Positions 12,605 through 22,989 are shown, numbered from the stretch's first letter. The stretch: DNA of 64,000 nucleotides from Branchinecta lynchi (GCA_023053575.1 JAKZAP010000015.1:17432055-17496054); one strand, 5' to 3'. Notes: generated by a model from the sequence alone, not told the origin. Program-made: numbers and translations.

Positions 12605-13160
12605 ATCGTGCGAGCGGATCTTTAAATATGATGCTTGTTGTAGGATTCGTTCTCACTTAGCCCTTTCTCTCTTGCTACATTATTCCTAGCAATTAGCCCA
12701 AAGTCAATGAGCATAAGAAAAGTTAGTTCAGTAGCGAAGTAGTTAAGGACGCGAGGTCGGTTGACGCTCGCGTCAGAGCGAAATTGGAGGGAAAGCAGAA
12801 CACACCTATATTACCTATGCTGGCTTGATTATTAATGTCTAACTCTGAGGTAGGTTACTGAGCGAAGAGCGAGTTCAACTTATCTTTGTTTGTCCGGTCG
12901 GACGCATTTCTGTCCGAATATAGAGATTTGTTTATTTCTTATTATAGAAAAGGTTACGAACGCCATAGTACGGGAAAATCCCAACAATGCTCAGTGCAGA
13001 ATCGATTTGCAGCCGCAGAAGGCCGTCATACCCCTTCGTATTCTTATACCTTCTTTCTTCAGATAAGAATCACTCACTTTTTCCGACATACTGAAGATGA
13101 AGCTGTTCTGTCTGGACGGTTTTTTGTTTAGCTCATATTACCAGTTTTGTTCACACGATT
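12605..13160. other. upstream region of the 13162 exon
   Basis: Two strong acceptor-like sites (TTTATTTCTTATTATAG ending 12946, CCTTCTTTCTTCAG near 13070) lie here. A frame after the first reads ENPNNAQCRIDLQPQK before a stop. It may hold exon sequence I cannot resolve. Confidence 0.3.
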
Positions 13161-13161
13161 C

Positions 13162-13416
13162 ATGGCTGTTTCTTGGTCCAGGTCAAATTCTTGTTATGCC
13201 GGTTTTGGGGGATTCAATAAAGTCAATGACCTTTCCACAGGGTTTTCTACCGTCAGCAAAGGAAGCGAGGGTCGACAAAGCAGTGCCGACGTTGATGATG
13301 ACCAGTCGGATCTTGACCACCCGCCAGCGAAAAGACAAGTTATTGAGCCTCAGTACCGAAAAGTATCAGCCGTTACCGAGAAGTCATTCTGGGAGGCTTT
13401 ACGGAGGCAGGAACAG
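13162..13416 (+). CDS. probable coding exon of unidentified protein (possibly N-terminal exon of the CREB3-like gene)
   Basis: An open frame runs from an ATG at 13162 to a clear splice donor (CAG|GTAATT, GT at 13417-13418), giving 85 codons that end in phase 0. The protein is polar and acidic (SSADVDDDQSDLDH), followed by a short basic PPAKRQ segment and ending FWEALRRQEQ; the codon use looks coding. An alternative start is a splice acceptor at 13180-13181 (TTGGTCCAG). I recognise no domain. It lies upstream of and on the same strand as the CREB3-like exons, so it could be their N-terminal part, but its phase-0 end does not fit the next recognised exon at 30637, which needs a phase-1 partner. 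Either an exon whose length leaves remainder 1 when divided by 3 is missing between them, or this is another gene. The TTAA-type MITE at 13421 begins four bases after the exon/intron border. Confidence 0.42.
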
Positions 13417-13420
13417 GTAA

Positions 13421-13881
13421 TTAAAGTTTAACAGAAAAAGCCTCATATAGGACAATCTAGTTACCCATCACTTATTCACTTAAAGAAGCTTGTAAACCGG
13501 GCGAAAATGCGTTACTGCGTTGCTCCACTAGTCACAAATAATCAATTTTCAAATAGTGGAATTTCCTTGCCTGATTTGTATGCTCTATGCGCTTGAATGT
13601 GTGTTGTATGATCGACGAAAACAATTTACGAAAAAATAAGTGTTCACGCAGTCAGCTACCTTCCGTGAGCCGATGACTGGCCACTGAAACGCCGCGTATT
13701 TATTGATATTCAATTTTTCTGCGTCACAGTAGAAATTTGCGTTGTGAGGACGACCGTAGATATTCTGCACGTCATTGTAGAGTGAATAGTGAAAAATAAG
13801 AAAATCCCTTAACACAATCCAAAAAATGGTGTATTCAGTTAAATGATACAAAAATAAGTTGACTTTTCAGTTAAACTTTAA
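13421..13881 (-). mobile_element. TTAA-ended MITE, complete, at a splice donor
   Basis: Ends TTAAAGTTTAAC and CAGTTAAACTTTAA, 461 bp. Its outer TTAA begins at 13421, four bases into the intron after the exon ending at 13416. Confidence 0.7.
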
Positions 13882-14799
13882 AGACCTAATCCAACATTCT
13901 GTTCATCTTCTCTTACTGATCGGAAGCCACTAGTTTATTTAGATTTGAACTTGATTTTTTGGTGTTTTGGCTCGAGAAAGAACCCACGCAGAATGTCTCT
14001 TTTCGAGAAGACGAAATTTTCCACGTTTGATAAGCAAAGAGCAACTTAACTGGTTAATTTGCTTATGTCTTCAGAAGTACCACACTGGTCTTGGTTTTTT
14101 AATTTATTTGTATTCCTAATAATAAATTGTATTCCTAATTTATTATTTGATCCTTAGCTCCTAGTGCCGTAACCCGTAAGGGCTGTCCCGGATAATCGGC
14201 TGAGATCTAGTCCACACCGAATTATTTCAAACATAGGAACTTTTTTTTTTTTATTTGCTCATTGTTCGACGGTGTTACCTTCATAGTGGCAGTACGGATA
14301 GTTATCGTTGTGTGAGTGGTAGAAAGACCATTTTTTGTGGTCCGCTTTCAGCTACATTAACACTGTTTCGGCTGTTCACGATTCCATTCCTGCCGGATGT
14401 GGAAAAATAGTTCCTAACAGAGGAAGGTACAGCGAAGGTACGGAAGGCTTAACAGAGGAAGCCCTTGTTAATGTATGTAATAGCTTTTGTTCTCCCTATG
14501 CTGGTAACCTTTCTGAAATTTTTTTACTGTGAGACGAAAAGATTTAAAACAAAATATTTTTAGGCCTATAAAATGTGTCCGGACTGTTTATTTTTTCTTC
14601 TAAGGTTGTACTAGCCAAATTTAGTTACAGTACATCTCATTTTGTTCATAGAAATACCTTCTCTTCGAAAAAGTTCTATTTTCCCAATATCTCGTAGACT
14701 ATATTCCATAGGGTAAAACAAAAGGCATAATAAGCAAGAACGGTCTTATAAAGGAACTGCTTAGCTTACCACGCCAATTCAGTCATCTTTCTCAATGCT
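13882..14799. other. no feature recognised
   Basis: A 65-codon frame near 14335-14532 has an acceptor-like CCGCTTTCAG but no partner in phase. Otherwise nothing. Confidence 0.4.
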
Positions 14800-15330
14800 T
14801 TGAAATATTTGGGTTTACCCCTTAAAGCACAACTTTTACTAGAAGTGATCTTTTCCCTATGAAATGAATAAGAAAAAACTTATTTGAAAATACCATTACT
14901 TTCCACCTAAAACTAGTGATTCTCTTGTTAGCGCTTGTCGACTGTACCCACCCTTCCTGCTCTCCCACGCGGTGGCTGGGCACATTTGAAAATTGAACGT
15001 GCCTTGGTTAAAAAGTGGGAAAACTAAGCAAATAGAAGAAGTAATAAACAGAAGATGATGACATGCTCTGTGTGAAAGAGTTGCCAGTGGACGTTGAAGA
15101 TTGCGGCAAACTATTTGTTGTTCGGCAGGAAAGCTAGGCAAGGCCGAAAGAGCGCTAAAAATTCGTAGTTACGAAACGAAACAATGGAGAAAGGTGGGAA
15201 TTTTAGAAGCTTATGGTTTCATATGGGAGCTAATATGTTATAAAAGGCAGAATAAGCAAGAGTGGTCCTTTAACCATATTATAGACTACATTCTATATCG
15301 ACAAGAAGCCGAGTACCAATGTTAAAAAAA
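14800..15330 (+). repeat. dispersed repeat family R1, copy 1
   Basis: Shares GTTAGCGCTTGTCGACT, TTTGAAAATTGAACGTGCC and GAAACAATGGAGAAAGGTGGG with copies at 24490-25400 and 47530-48025. No intact coding frame. Confidence 0.55.
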
Positions 15331-15717
15331 TCAAAAAAGTATCGACTGTGTCTGAAAAAGAAGACTGATCACGCAATCACACAACTGAGTATACTGGGTG
15401 AGAATACCGGTTGGGTCATTGACGCTTTTTAGTGGTGAAAGGTAGGGAACACGAGACTCGAGAAAATGACAGGATGTCCTGTACCAATTTGTCAAGTTAC
15501 GCAACGAAAAGAGGAATGTACGGTACATAAATTGGGGAAAGGTATCTGCTGCTACAAATAGGTATTTTGCTCATGATACACATTCACCGGCTTGACTGCA
15601 AAGTCAACTAAAATAAAATTACTCACGACCCATACTTTTTTAAGACAAGGATCATCAACAATTTTGAAAAGAAGGACAAAGTATTAAACACGAGAGATAA
15701 GGACGACCTCATCTATG

Positions 15718-16030
15718 TGTATGAAAAGCAGGGGGTGTAGGCCCCCCCCCCTGAAGATAGCCCCCCGGCCAAAAAAAATATGTACCGAACCCCCTCCCGA
15801 CGACCCTCCTCCCTGTACCAAACCCTCCTGGCAAAAAAACGTCCCCCCCCCCACCCCCCGAATGGAAATACATAGAAAACCACAAAATCGTAATAAAATC
15901 GCAGTTTGGACCGCAATTATCGCTGGACACTCAAGTTAAATATAAATGCGTGACACCAGGGGCGTCACGCAAGTTAAGTCAAGATAAATATAAATGCGTG
16001 ACGCCAGGGGCGTCACTATGGGGGGGGGAC
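15718..16030. repeat. poly-C tracts and a doubled 30-bp motif
   Basis: Several C runs of up to 11 bases (15739-15880) are followed by two copies of AAATATAAATGCGTGACRCC AGGGGCGTCAC at about 15938 and 15987. The GGCGTCAC ends resemble hAT termini but no complete element can be drawn. Confidence 0.4.
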
Positions 16031-16099
16031 TCCCCCCTAAAGGACTTGAAAAAGTACTTTCTTCGAGCGAAGCCCGTCGAAAGTTTACTAGTTTGTCGG

Positions 16100-16720
16100 A
16101 GCGGAACGCCGGTAAACACAGATAAACTAAATTTCGTATACTTTTATAGGGCGTCGGTAGACTCGTCGGCACAACTGGTTCTTTTTACACGCAAGAAATC
16201 GAATTCTGCAAGTATTCTCTTGACAAAACACAAGAATAAATCGAATTCTGTATGCTTTTGTCGGGTTTCGGGTGTTCTCGTTGACACTTCGGGTTCTTTT
16301 TGGGATCCCAAAAAGTAAGTGAAGGGATACCTATGACATCGCAAATGCTGTCCGTTTGTCTGTCCGCACGATAACTGTCGACGGGACTGAGATATTTTGA
16401 TGAAACTTGGTGGGAGAACCCTTTGGGTCAAAGTACAGGTCAAGTTCGAAGATGGGCTCCATAGCCCTACATCTGAGGGTGGGGAAGGATTTTCAAATTA
16501 AGGGACAAACAAAAACATTTTTTGAAAGCTATTGAGATAGTTGATTTAGGGGTAAGGAGACATGCTAAATCCGAATATGAAAGTTATTTTCTCGCCGGAC
16601 AAGTAGTTCACCTGGAACCCGGCAAAAACAGGATACACAATTTGTCGATCAATTTTCGGCTATAGCAGTCCCTCACCTTTCTTCACACTAGTTAAGCCTT
16701 GCGCGTGGATGATGATATTA
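16100..16720 (+). repeat. 5' part of the GGGATCCC element
   Basis: GGGATCCC at 16302-16309 is followed by the family leader (AGGGATACCTATGACATCGC, TGTCCGTTTGTCTGTCCG, GAGATATTTTGATGAAACTT) and the start of an array unit (CGGACAAGTAGTTCACC). Truncated compared with 19501-20589. Confidence 0.55.
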
Positions 16721-16736
16721 TCTATGAATGTTGGAG

Positions 16737-17320
16737 AGAGCTAGTGTAATCGAAGGTCGAAGGGGTGGGTATATGTTGTTCAAACTTAGTAGGGGTTGAC
16801 ATATATTGTTCAAGCTTAGTATGAGGATTCATTGGCAAAGTACAGGTCAAGTTCGTAGGTGGGTCCTTTGGTCCTATAGTTAGAGGCAGAGGAGGTTTGT
16901 GGATTGTGACATTCATTTGTTTATTCTATGGACGTCGGTGAGAACTAGTGTAATCGAAGGTCGAAGGGGTGGGTATATTTTGTTCAAACTTAGTAGGGGT
17001 TGATATTTTATTTATTTTATTTATTTATTTATTTAACTTCGACTACGGCTTCTAGAGCCATTACACATACAACACATAAAAACAACAACAAAATACATTT
17101 AAGATTGCGAGCCTTCTACGCAGCAAGTGTAATATATTGTTCAAGCTTAGTATGAGGATTCATTGGCAAAGTACAGGTCCAGTTCGTAGGTGGGTCCTTT
17201 AGTCCTATAGTTAGAGGCAGAGGAGGTTTGTGGATTGCGACATTCATTTGTTTATTCTATGGACGTCGGTCAGAACTAGTGTAATCGAAGTTCGAAGGGG
17301 TTGATATATAATGTTCAGAC
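16737..17320 (+). repeat. tandem ~200-bp duplication with an inserted retroelement tail
   Basis: The phrase AACTAGTGTAATCGAAG recurs at about 16740, 16942 and 17273. Unit 2 is longer because about 130 bp (16998-17129; ATTT repeat, CTTCGACTACGGCTTCTAG) sits cleanly between AGGGGTTGAT and ATATATTGTTCAAGC, which are contiguous in unit 1. The insert is an antisense retroelement 3' tail. Confidence 0.6.
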
Positions 17321-17657
17321 GAGGAAATATATTGTTCAAACGAGGATTTTACAGTACAGATACAAGCGCACAGAGGTACAACATAAGAAATGGATTATTA
17401 AAATGATGGGAAGTAAAGATTTTAAAGAAATAAGTATTATTGGGAAGTTCCTGAGGTTAGCTTTTAAACACCAGAAAGATTTCTTCTGATGGGGAAATTG
17501 TGTTTTTAGTGCTAAGAAAGTATTCAGTGTAAACTAAAAATATTAATAGTGTGCTAGTGTGTATATGCGCATGTAAGATTGTTTACTTTTTGTTTCGTTT
17601 GTTGCATGATGGCCGGATGGCTTTAATGTGCAAATAAATCATTCATTCATTCATTCA
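17301..17657 (+). mobile_element. LINE 3' end, truncated
   Basis: An open frame ends KDFKEISIIGKFLRLAFKHQ near 17486, the LGKFL..AF pattern at the C-terminus of several non-LTR reverse transcriptases. A short 3' UTR (GATGGCCGGATGGCTTTAATG) and an ATTC-repeat tail (17640-17657) follow. The 5' part is absent. Confidence 0.5.
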
Positions 17658-17755
17658 TATCACATGGAAATTCCGAAATCAATTATTCCTGAATAGCGGA
17701 TCAAGCTAGAAACCGGAAAGTTAATAATTAAGCTCAATTTTTTTTTTTTTTTCAA

Positions 17756-18055
17756 CAGCTTTTAGCTTGCCCACTTTGTGAGAAGGAGGAAGAAAATTTG
17801 GACCGTTTCCTCCGCAGATGCCCGAAATTTTCTGACTTAAGGAAAATTTATCTAGAGGGTGTGATTTTATCACTTCCTGAAATTTTGAGCAATAGTAATC
17901 CTACCGTTATTACTCGAGTGGGCGTGTACATAGATAAATCTTTAGAGTTAAAAAGGAGTCTGATTGTTTAAGTTATATTTTTGTTTTTGTTTGTTTGTGT
18001 ATATGGCCCGTGGGCTTTTGAAATACACTAATCTATCTATCTATCTATAAACGAA
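17756..18055 (+). mobile_element. LINE 3' end with zinc-knuckle-like C-terminus
   Basis: Seventy codons from 17759 to TAA 17969-17971 contain CPLCEKEEENLDRFLRRCPK, the CxxC...C motif at the C-terminus of many LINE ORF2 proteins (a histidine is usual where R stands). A 3' UTR and a TCTA-repeat tail (18033-18048) follow. The 5' side abuts a T run. Confidence 0.7.
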
Positions 18056-18226
18056 CTATTATAAAGTATGCTACACAAAAGAACATTTGAACACACTGTT
18101 TTTATTCTTTAAGCATGAAGTCGATACTTTGACCGCATGAAGCGCATTATTTTGTATTATTTACTTGGTTCCTTCAAAACTGCAGAGGGATATACAAAAC
18201 TTTAAGCGACAAAAAATCAGTCAAAC

Positions 18227-18604
18227 CAGGAACCCATACATTTCCTGTAATGACCCGCCATTCATGGGGCGTGTCAATAAGATATTTCTGATGCGCTCTT
18301 GACCGAGCGTCAGAAAGTTCGAGAAATACCCACGGGAATAAAATACCCGACTATCCAGATAGACAAAAATTTTTCGCAGCTGTCATGCTGAACTAGGGAT
18401 ATTTCTCTGTAATGGAAGAGTATCCTGGATCTTTTGTCCTAGCTTAGGTACCTGGTACCTTAGGTACCTTAGCAAAAACACCGATTCTACCCAAGCGGAA
18501 TTTTTGGAAACTAGGTGAGGCTCGGGCAACACAGCAGCACAGAAGCATAGGAAATGACAAGCCCCCTAAATGACGAGTCATTACAGGAAATGTATGGGCC
18601 CCTG
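18227..18604. mobile_element. inverted-repeat MITE with 7-bp direct repeats
   Basis: Ends CAGGAACCCATACATTTCCT and AGGAAATGTATGGGCCCCTG are complementary apart from two or three bases and extend inward (GTAATGA). GTCAAAC at 18220-18226 and 18605-18611 flanks it. The CAGG ends suggest hAT. Confidence 0.6.
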
Positions 18605-18704
18605 GTCAAACTCACAGACACTGAAATAAATATAAGCCACTGACTATGCCTGAAACAAATTAATCTACTAAATTCAGACAATGTTACACGGATACGTCAG
18701 CTAT

Positions 18705-18764
18705 GATTCTTCATCAGCGATATTTCGGCCCTTCTTGGCAAGGGTCCTCGTCAGGCTGTCAATC
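18705..18764 (-). ncRNA. hammerhead ribozyme, opposite-strand partner
   Basis: The reverse complement carries the same 60-nt motif as 18902-18961: GATT...CAGC, CTGACGA, helix II with GCCAAG loop, GAAA, ATATC, GCTG...AATC, with no core change. It forms the left arm of the inverted-pair element at 18673-19028. Confidence 0.78.
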
Positions 18765-18901
18765 CTCTGGTTCAACTTCGGGGAAGGAAACAAACAGGAG
18801 TTTTTGGGATGGAAAAGAATATTGTCGGCCTTTCTTATGGAAATTTTGAATGGTAAAATGCAACAAACAGGTTTGTTTCCTTCCCCGAAGTTGAACCAGA
18901 G

Positions 18902-18961
18902 GATTGACAGCCTGACGAGGACCCTTGCCAAGAAGGGCCGAAATATCGCTGATGAAGAATC
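18902..18961 (+). ncRNA. hammerhead ribozyme, type I, minimal helix III
   Basis: All core elements are present. Helix I proximal strand CAGC (18908-18911) pairs with GCTG (18948-18951), and distal GATT (18902-18905) pairs with AATC (18958-18961), separated by an internal loop. The core CTGACGA is at 18912-18918. Helix II GG(A)CCCTT/AAGGGCC has one bulged A and loop GCCAAG (18919-18939). GAAA is at 18940-18943. Helix III is the self-complementary ATAT overlapping GAAA, with U16.1 and C17 at 18946-18947, so the predicted cut is after 18947. A helix III too short to fold alone is known from hammerheads of Penelope-like elements, which work best as dimers. Right half of the inverted-pair element 18673-19028. 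Confidence 0.8.
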
Positions 18962-19500
18962 ATAGCTGACGTATCCGTTGTAACATTGTCTGAATAAATG
19001 TTTCAAAGTCAGCTTGGGCTCAAAGAATATTAATCTACTAAACCTAAAATCAAAGATAAGACACCACACCAGGACACTTACTATTTACAAAAAAGGGAGT
19101 TTTGGGATGGACAAGAATATTTTCGGCCTTTCTTATGGAAATTTTGCATTTTACCATTCAAAATCTCATCAATCATAAAGTCAGTTTTGTCTTATATAAG
19201 TCCTTTGTTACAGATACCCGCTGATCATCCTGAGCCATCCCGATACTACCAAAGGTCAAGCCTCAGACGTAAGTAATCAATACTCGTTTATAACATGAAT
19301 TAATGAATGTTTTTATTGCCCGCTCAAAGACAAAATCATCGAAAGCGGAGTAAGGAAAGGATCCAAACCGAACAAAATCAGATATGTCTAGGTTTATGTT
19401 GTCTGAGCAACGTGAAGTGTTGCAGCAACCTTGGGCGTAATTTCTTCTAAGTTGTCAAGTCTTATAGCCTATATTTTGAAATGGGATAGCAAGGGTTTTT

Positions 19501-20589
19501 GGGATCCCAAACCGTAAGTCGAGGGATACCTATGACATCGCAGAAGTTGTCCGTCTGTCCGTCTGTTAGCACGATAACTCTCGAAGGGAGTGAGATATTT
19601 TAATGAAACTTTGAAGATTCTTCGGGTCAAGGGTAAGGTCAAGTTCTGTAAGGGAGGGGGTTCAAATTAAGGGACGAAAAAACATTTTTAAACAGCTAAC
19701 GTGATAGTTGATTATGAGGTAAGAAGGCATGCTGAGCAAGATGGTGAAAACCATTTTCTTGTCGGACAAGTAGTTCGTCCGGAATCCGGCGAAAACCGGA
19801 AAGTTTGTTAAAAGTAAAAGTCTCATTTGAAGTTGATTAAATATTCGATTTCGAGATAAGAAGACGTGCCAAAGACGATGGTGAAAACTATTTTCTGGCC
19901 GGACACATAGTTCGTCTGGAATCCGGCAAAAAAAGGAAAGTTGGTTAAAAGTAAAAGTCTCATTTGAAGTTAATTAAATGTCCGATTTCGGGATAAGAAG
20001 ACACGCCGAACACGATGGTGAAAACTATTTTCTCACCGGACAAATATTTCGTCTGGAATCCGGCAAAAACCGGAAAGTTGGTTAAAAGTAAAAGTCTCAT
20101 TTGAAGTTCATTAAATGTTTGATTTCGGGATAAGAGGACATGCCGAGCACGATGGTGAAAACTATTTTATCGCCGGACAACTAGTTCACCCGGAATCCGA
20201 CCAAAACTGTAAAATTTGTTAAATCAAACGTTTTATGTGAAGTTGATTAGATGACAGATTTAAGGGTAAGAAGAGAGTTTGAGTCTGTATATGTCAATCA
20301 TTTTTTACCCGGACATATAATTAGTCAAAATCCGGTTGTAACCCGAATTTTTTAAAGTCAAAGTTTTATTTAAAGTTGATTATATGTTCGGATAAGGAGA
20401 TACGCTGTATTCGTTTTTTTTTTTTGCTGGACTAGTAGTTCGCTCGAAATTCGAGCTTAATGGGAAACTTGGCAGATTAAAGCAGGAAGTTTTGAATAGA
20501 TATGGCTTATAGAGGTATATCGGAACTTGGCGAATCTGGCGAAGACAAGACCCAATTCTCTCGATCAAATATTAGATTTGTGGGATCCC
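19501..20589 (+). repeat. GGGATCCC element, full-length copy with 137-bp array
   Basis: Bounded by GGGATCCC at 19501-19508 and 20582-20589. A leader (GTCCGTCTGTCCGTCTG, then GAGTGAGATATTTTAATGAA) is followed by tandem units whose CGGACA box recurs at 19763, 19900, 20037 and 20174, exactly 137 bp apart, each with TCCGG(A)ATCCGGC..AAACCGG. A unique 3' part follows. An inverted full-length copy lies at 54725-55850. No coding frame. Confidence 0.7.
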
Positions 20590-20894
20590 TTGTTTTCCTT
20601 CAGAATACGATGATGACACATATTAGATGATGACAAATATTAGATTTGTGGGATCCCATCGACACATTTGGTCTTGTTTTCCTTCAGAATACGATGATGA
20701 ATTTACAGACTCTGGACATAAATACAAACTAATACAAACGTTTATTTACATTTTATATCTTTATCGAATATTCCTAAACTAATTAATATTTACGTGGAAC
20801 CTATTGAACTTGGTACTGACTATCGTCATGAACTTGAATATTCTACAAACTGAATATCTGTCTCTAATTAAGTGATTGTAAGGGCCTCTGAATG

Positions 20895-21088
20895 GGTCAT
20901 AAGTAATCGGAGGCATAACCGAAAGCTTGACCGAAAGCTGCCAATATTTTACGGTCTACGAAAGAGTTATGTGGAAAGCGCTCCCGCCTCCAGACATTAA
21001 TAACTTCAATAAAACCAATGCGTAAATTACAACTTCATTTAGTCATATCCCGATGCCCATCATACTCCAAATCGAATTTTTACACGTT
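20895..21088 (+). repeat. ~190-bp direct repeat, copy 1
   Basis: Matches 21737-21927 (CGAAAGAGTTATGTGGA, AATTACAACTTCATTTAGTC, TTTTACACGTTA). Confidence 0.6.
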
Positions 21089-21736
21089 AAATAAAACACA
21101 AATTGAATATAATATTATAAATATTCAGATTCAGATTCAGATTCAGATATTCAGATTCAGATATTTTTTTCCTTCACCAAAAAAACACAACTACATTGTA
21201 CCAAAAAAACTCAACAACCACATAAAAGACAAAATCCTGTGGGTGGCTTTATCTTCTAACCACCTTTTAACTTGAAATTATTCAATAAATAATGACATAA
21301 AAACTAATCTAATATATTTTCAAAGAAAGAAAAGAAAAAAGAGGTAAAGAAAGAGAGAGAGAAAAAAAGAATATAGGAAAGAAAAATGATTTCCTCGTCA
21401 CCTCGTATTCGACGTGGTAGAGCCAATCTTAAACTACCTAAATAAGAAACACCGATGATGTAAGTTGTTTCCGAACTACCAAAATGAGGTGCCAATTCCA
21501 TGACGTAGAACTTCGTTTCGCGAAAAAAAACTGAGACTAGCATCGCTTCGCTAGGATAACATGAGTGTACCTGTGGAAATTTTTTTTATAGAAGAAGCCT
21601 ATACAAGTAACAGCTGTGAGAAACAATTTCGCGTAATTTAAATTTCAATAACGAGGTTTGCAGAGTCGATGTCCGGACCTGCTCCTATCACCAACCTGCC
21701 CCCCTCTCCCCTAATACTAAGCCAACAATAGTTGTG

Positions 21737-21927
21737 TTTAGGTAATCAGGCACCATCGAAAGCTGCCAATAATTTACGGTCAACGAAAGAGTTATGTGGA
21801 CAGCGCTCCCACCTTCAGACATTAATTTAATTTAAATAAAGCCGATGAGTAAAATTACAACTTCATTTAGTCATATCTCGCTGTCCGGCATACCCCAAAT
21901 TGAATTTTCACACGTTAGCACATGAAT
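21737..21927 (+). repeat. ~190-bp direct repeat, copy 2
   Basis: Second copy of 20895-21088. Between them lie an ATTCAG microsatellite (21120-21160) and purine-rich low-complexity DNA (21320-21390). Confidence 0.6.
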
Positions 21928-21929
21928 TG

Positions 21930-22985
21930 TATGGCATGAACGGATCGATTCTTCCTTGAAGTGATACGCCTTATCATTGTGATAAAAACTAGAAAGAGTT
22001 TATGTTAAGCTCACACGAATCACCTGTCGACCATAAACTTGTAAAGGCCGCTCGTTACAGTCATATTATGTTTGGTCGAGAATAGACAGCTACTAGTATC
22101 TATTAGAAATAACAGAGTTTTTTATCAGATTGGCAGAGTAGACCCCGCGAAAATGTGTCTGTATAAGAATGGTGTGATCTTGAAGAACATTATGAACAGG
22201 TTACCTTACTTCTGTTTTATTGTATTTGTTGTTAGTTTTAGTACATAGCGGAAAGAAGCACATTTAATGTTTAAAGGACACTTCGCACTACAATGGTGTT
22301 TCTGCTCGGATGTTCTCAAATAGCTGAACACTTTACAGCGAAACTATGCTGCCGCAATACGGACTTCCTACACTGGAAGGAAACCCTTAACGCGTCAGTT
22401 GCATTTATTGGTTTTGTTTTTTGTGTTTGGTAGTTTCGGACTTTGATTTTTTCCGGATTAGCTGCTATTAAAATAATTATTCTGTTTTTGTTGTTGTAGT
22501 TTTTTAAAGGAATACGATTTCAAGAAAGTTTTAATGTAAGAAGTATAATAATTTGTTTTTAATAAGGTAAAATAGGGGTGAGAAAAAAAAGAAAAGAAAT
22601 TCTTTTGAAAATAAAAAGTAGAGATAGAGGATAGTGTAGGTGACGCTAATTAGTTAGGTCGGTCAAAATAATTAAAGGAAAGTTTTGTTTGTAAGACCGT
22701 TGGCGTCACCGAGGGTAAGTGGAAACGTAGTCTCCTTGCTAATCTATATTTGACGGTAATGAGGTAAAAGATATTAGGTGGCATAAAAAAACAAAACAAA
22801 AAAACAACGAAACTATGCTTACAGAATATTACACACGTCTTTGGCTGATTTTAGCATCTTTAAATGTCTCTTGCCTTGCACTAGAGTCTAACAGTGTCAA
22901 TCTCATTACTGATGGAGGAGATAGGATACACTTATACAGTGAAAAATCTAGGGAACGAGAATGGATGGAAATGCTACTGAAGTAG
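21930..22985. other. no feature recognised
   Basis: AT-rich; A-rich stretches at 22580-22610 and 22785-22810. Confidence 0.45.
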
Positions 22986-22989
22986 AATG

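Larger units (their letters stand above)
18673..19028. mobile_element. inverted-pair hammerhead retroelement with 14-bp target duplication
   Basis: Two head-to-head copies of the ~150-bp hammerhead unit flank an ~80-bp spacer. The element is bounded by perfect direct repeats ATTAATCTACTAAA at 18659-18672 and 19029-19042. A 14-bp duplication is typical of target-primed reverse transcription rather than cut-and-paste transposition. The right end reads AGCTTGGGCTCAAAGAAT, the family terminus. The arms read as short open frames but no protein is implied. Confidence 0.75.

Noticed and set aside
16998..17129. ATTT-repeat stretch taken as a simple microsatellite
   Set aside because: Its clean insertion into one of two tandem units shows it is a retroelement tail with unique sequence attached.
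18902..18961. Reading the GATGAAGAATC hairpin after GAAA as a conventional helix III
   Set aside because: It would need a six-base bulge and competes with helix I pairing; ATAT as a minimal helix III with the cut after TATC fits all copies better.
18681..19069. Long open frames on both strands containing the same LARVLVRLSIL-type peptide
   Set aside because: They are translations of the inverted hammerhead units; the same peptide appears at 28415, 34234 and elsewhere only because the DNA repeat does.
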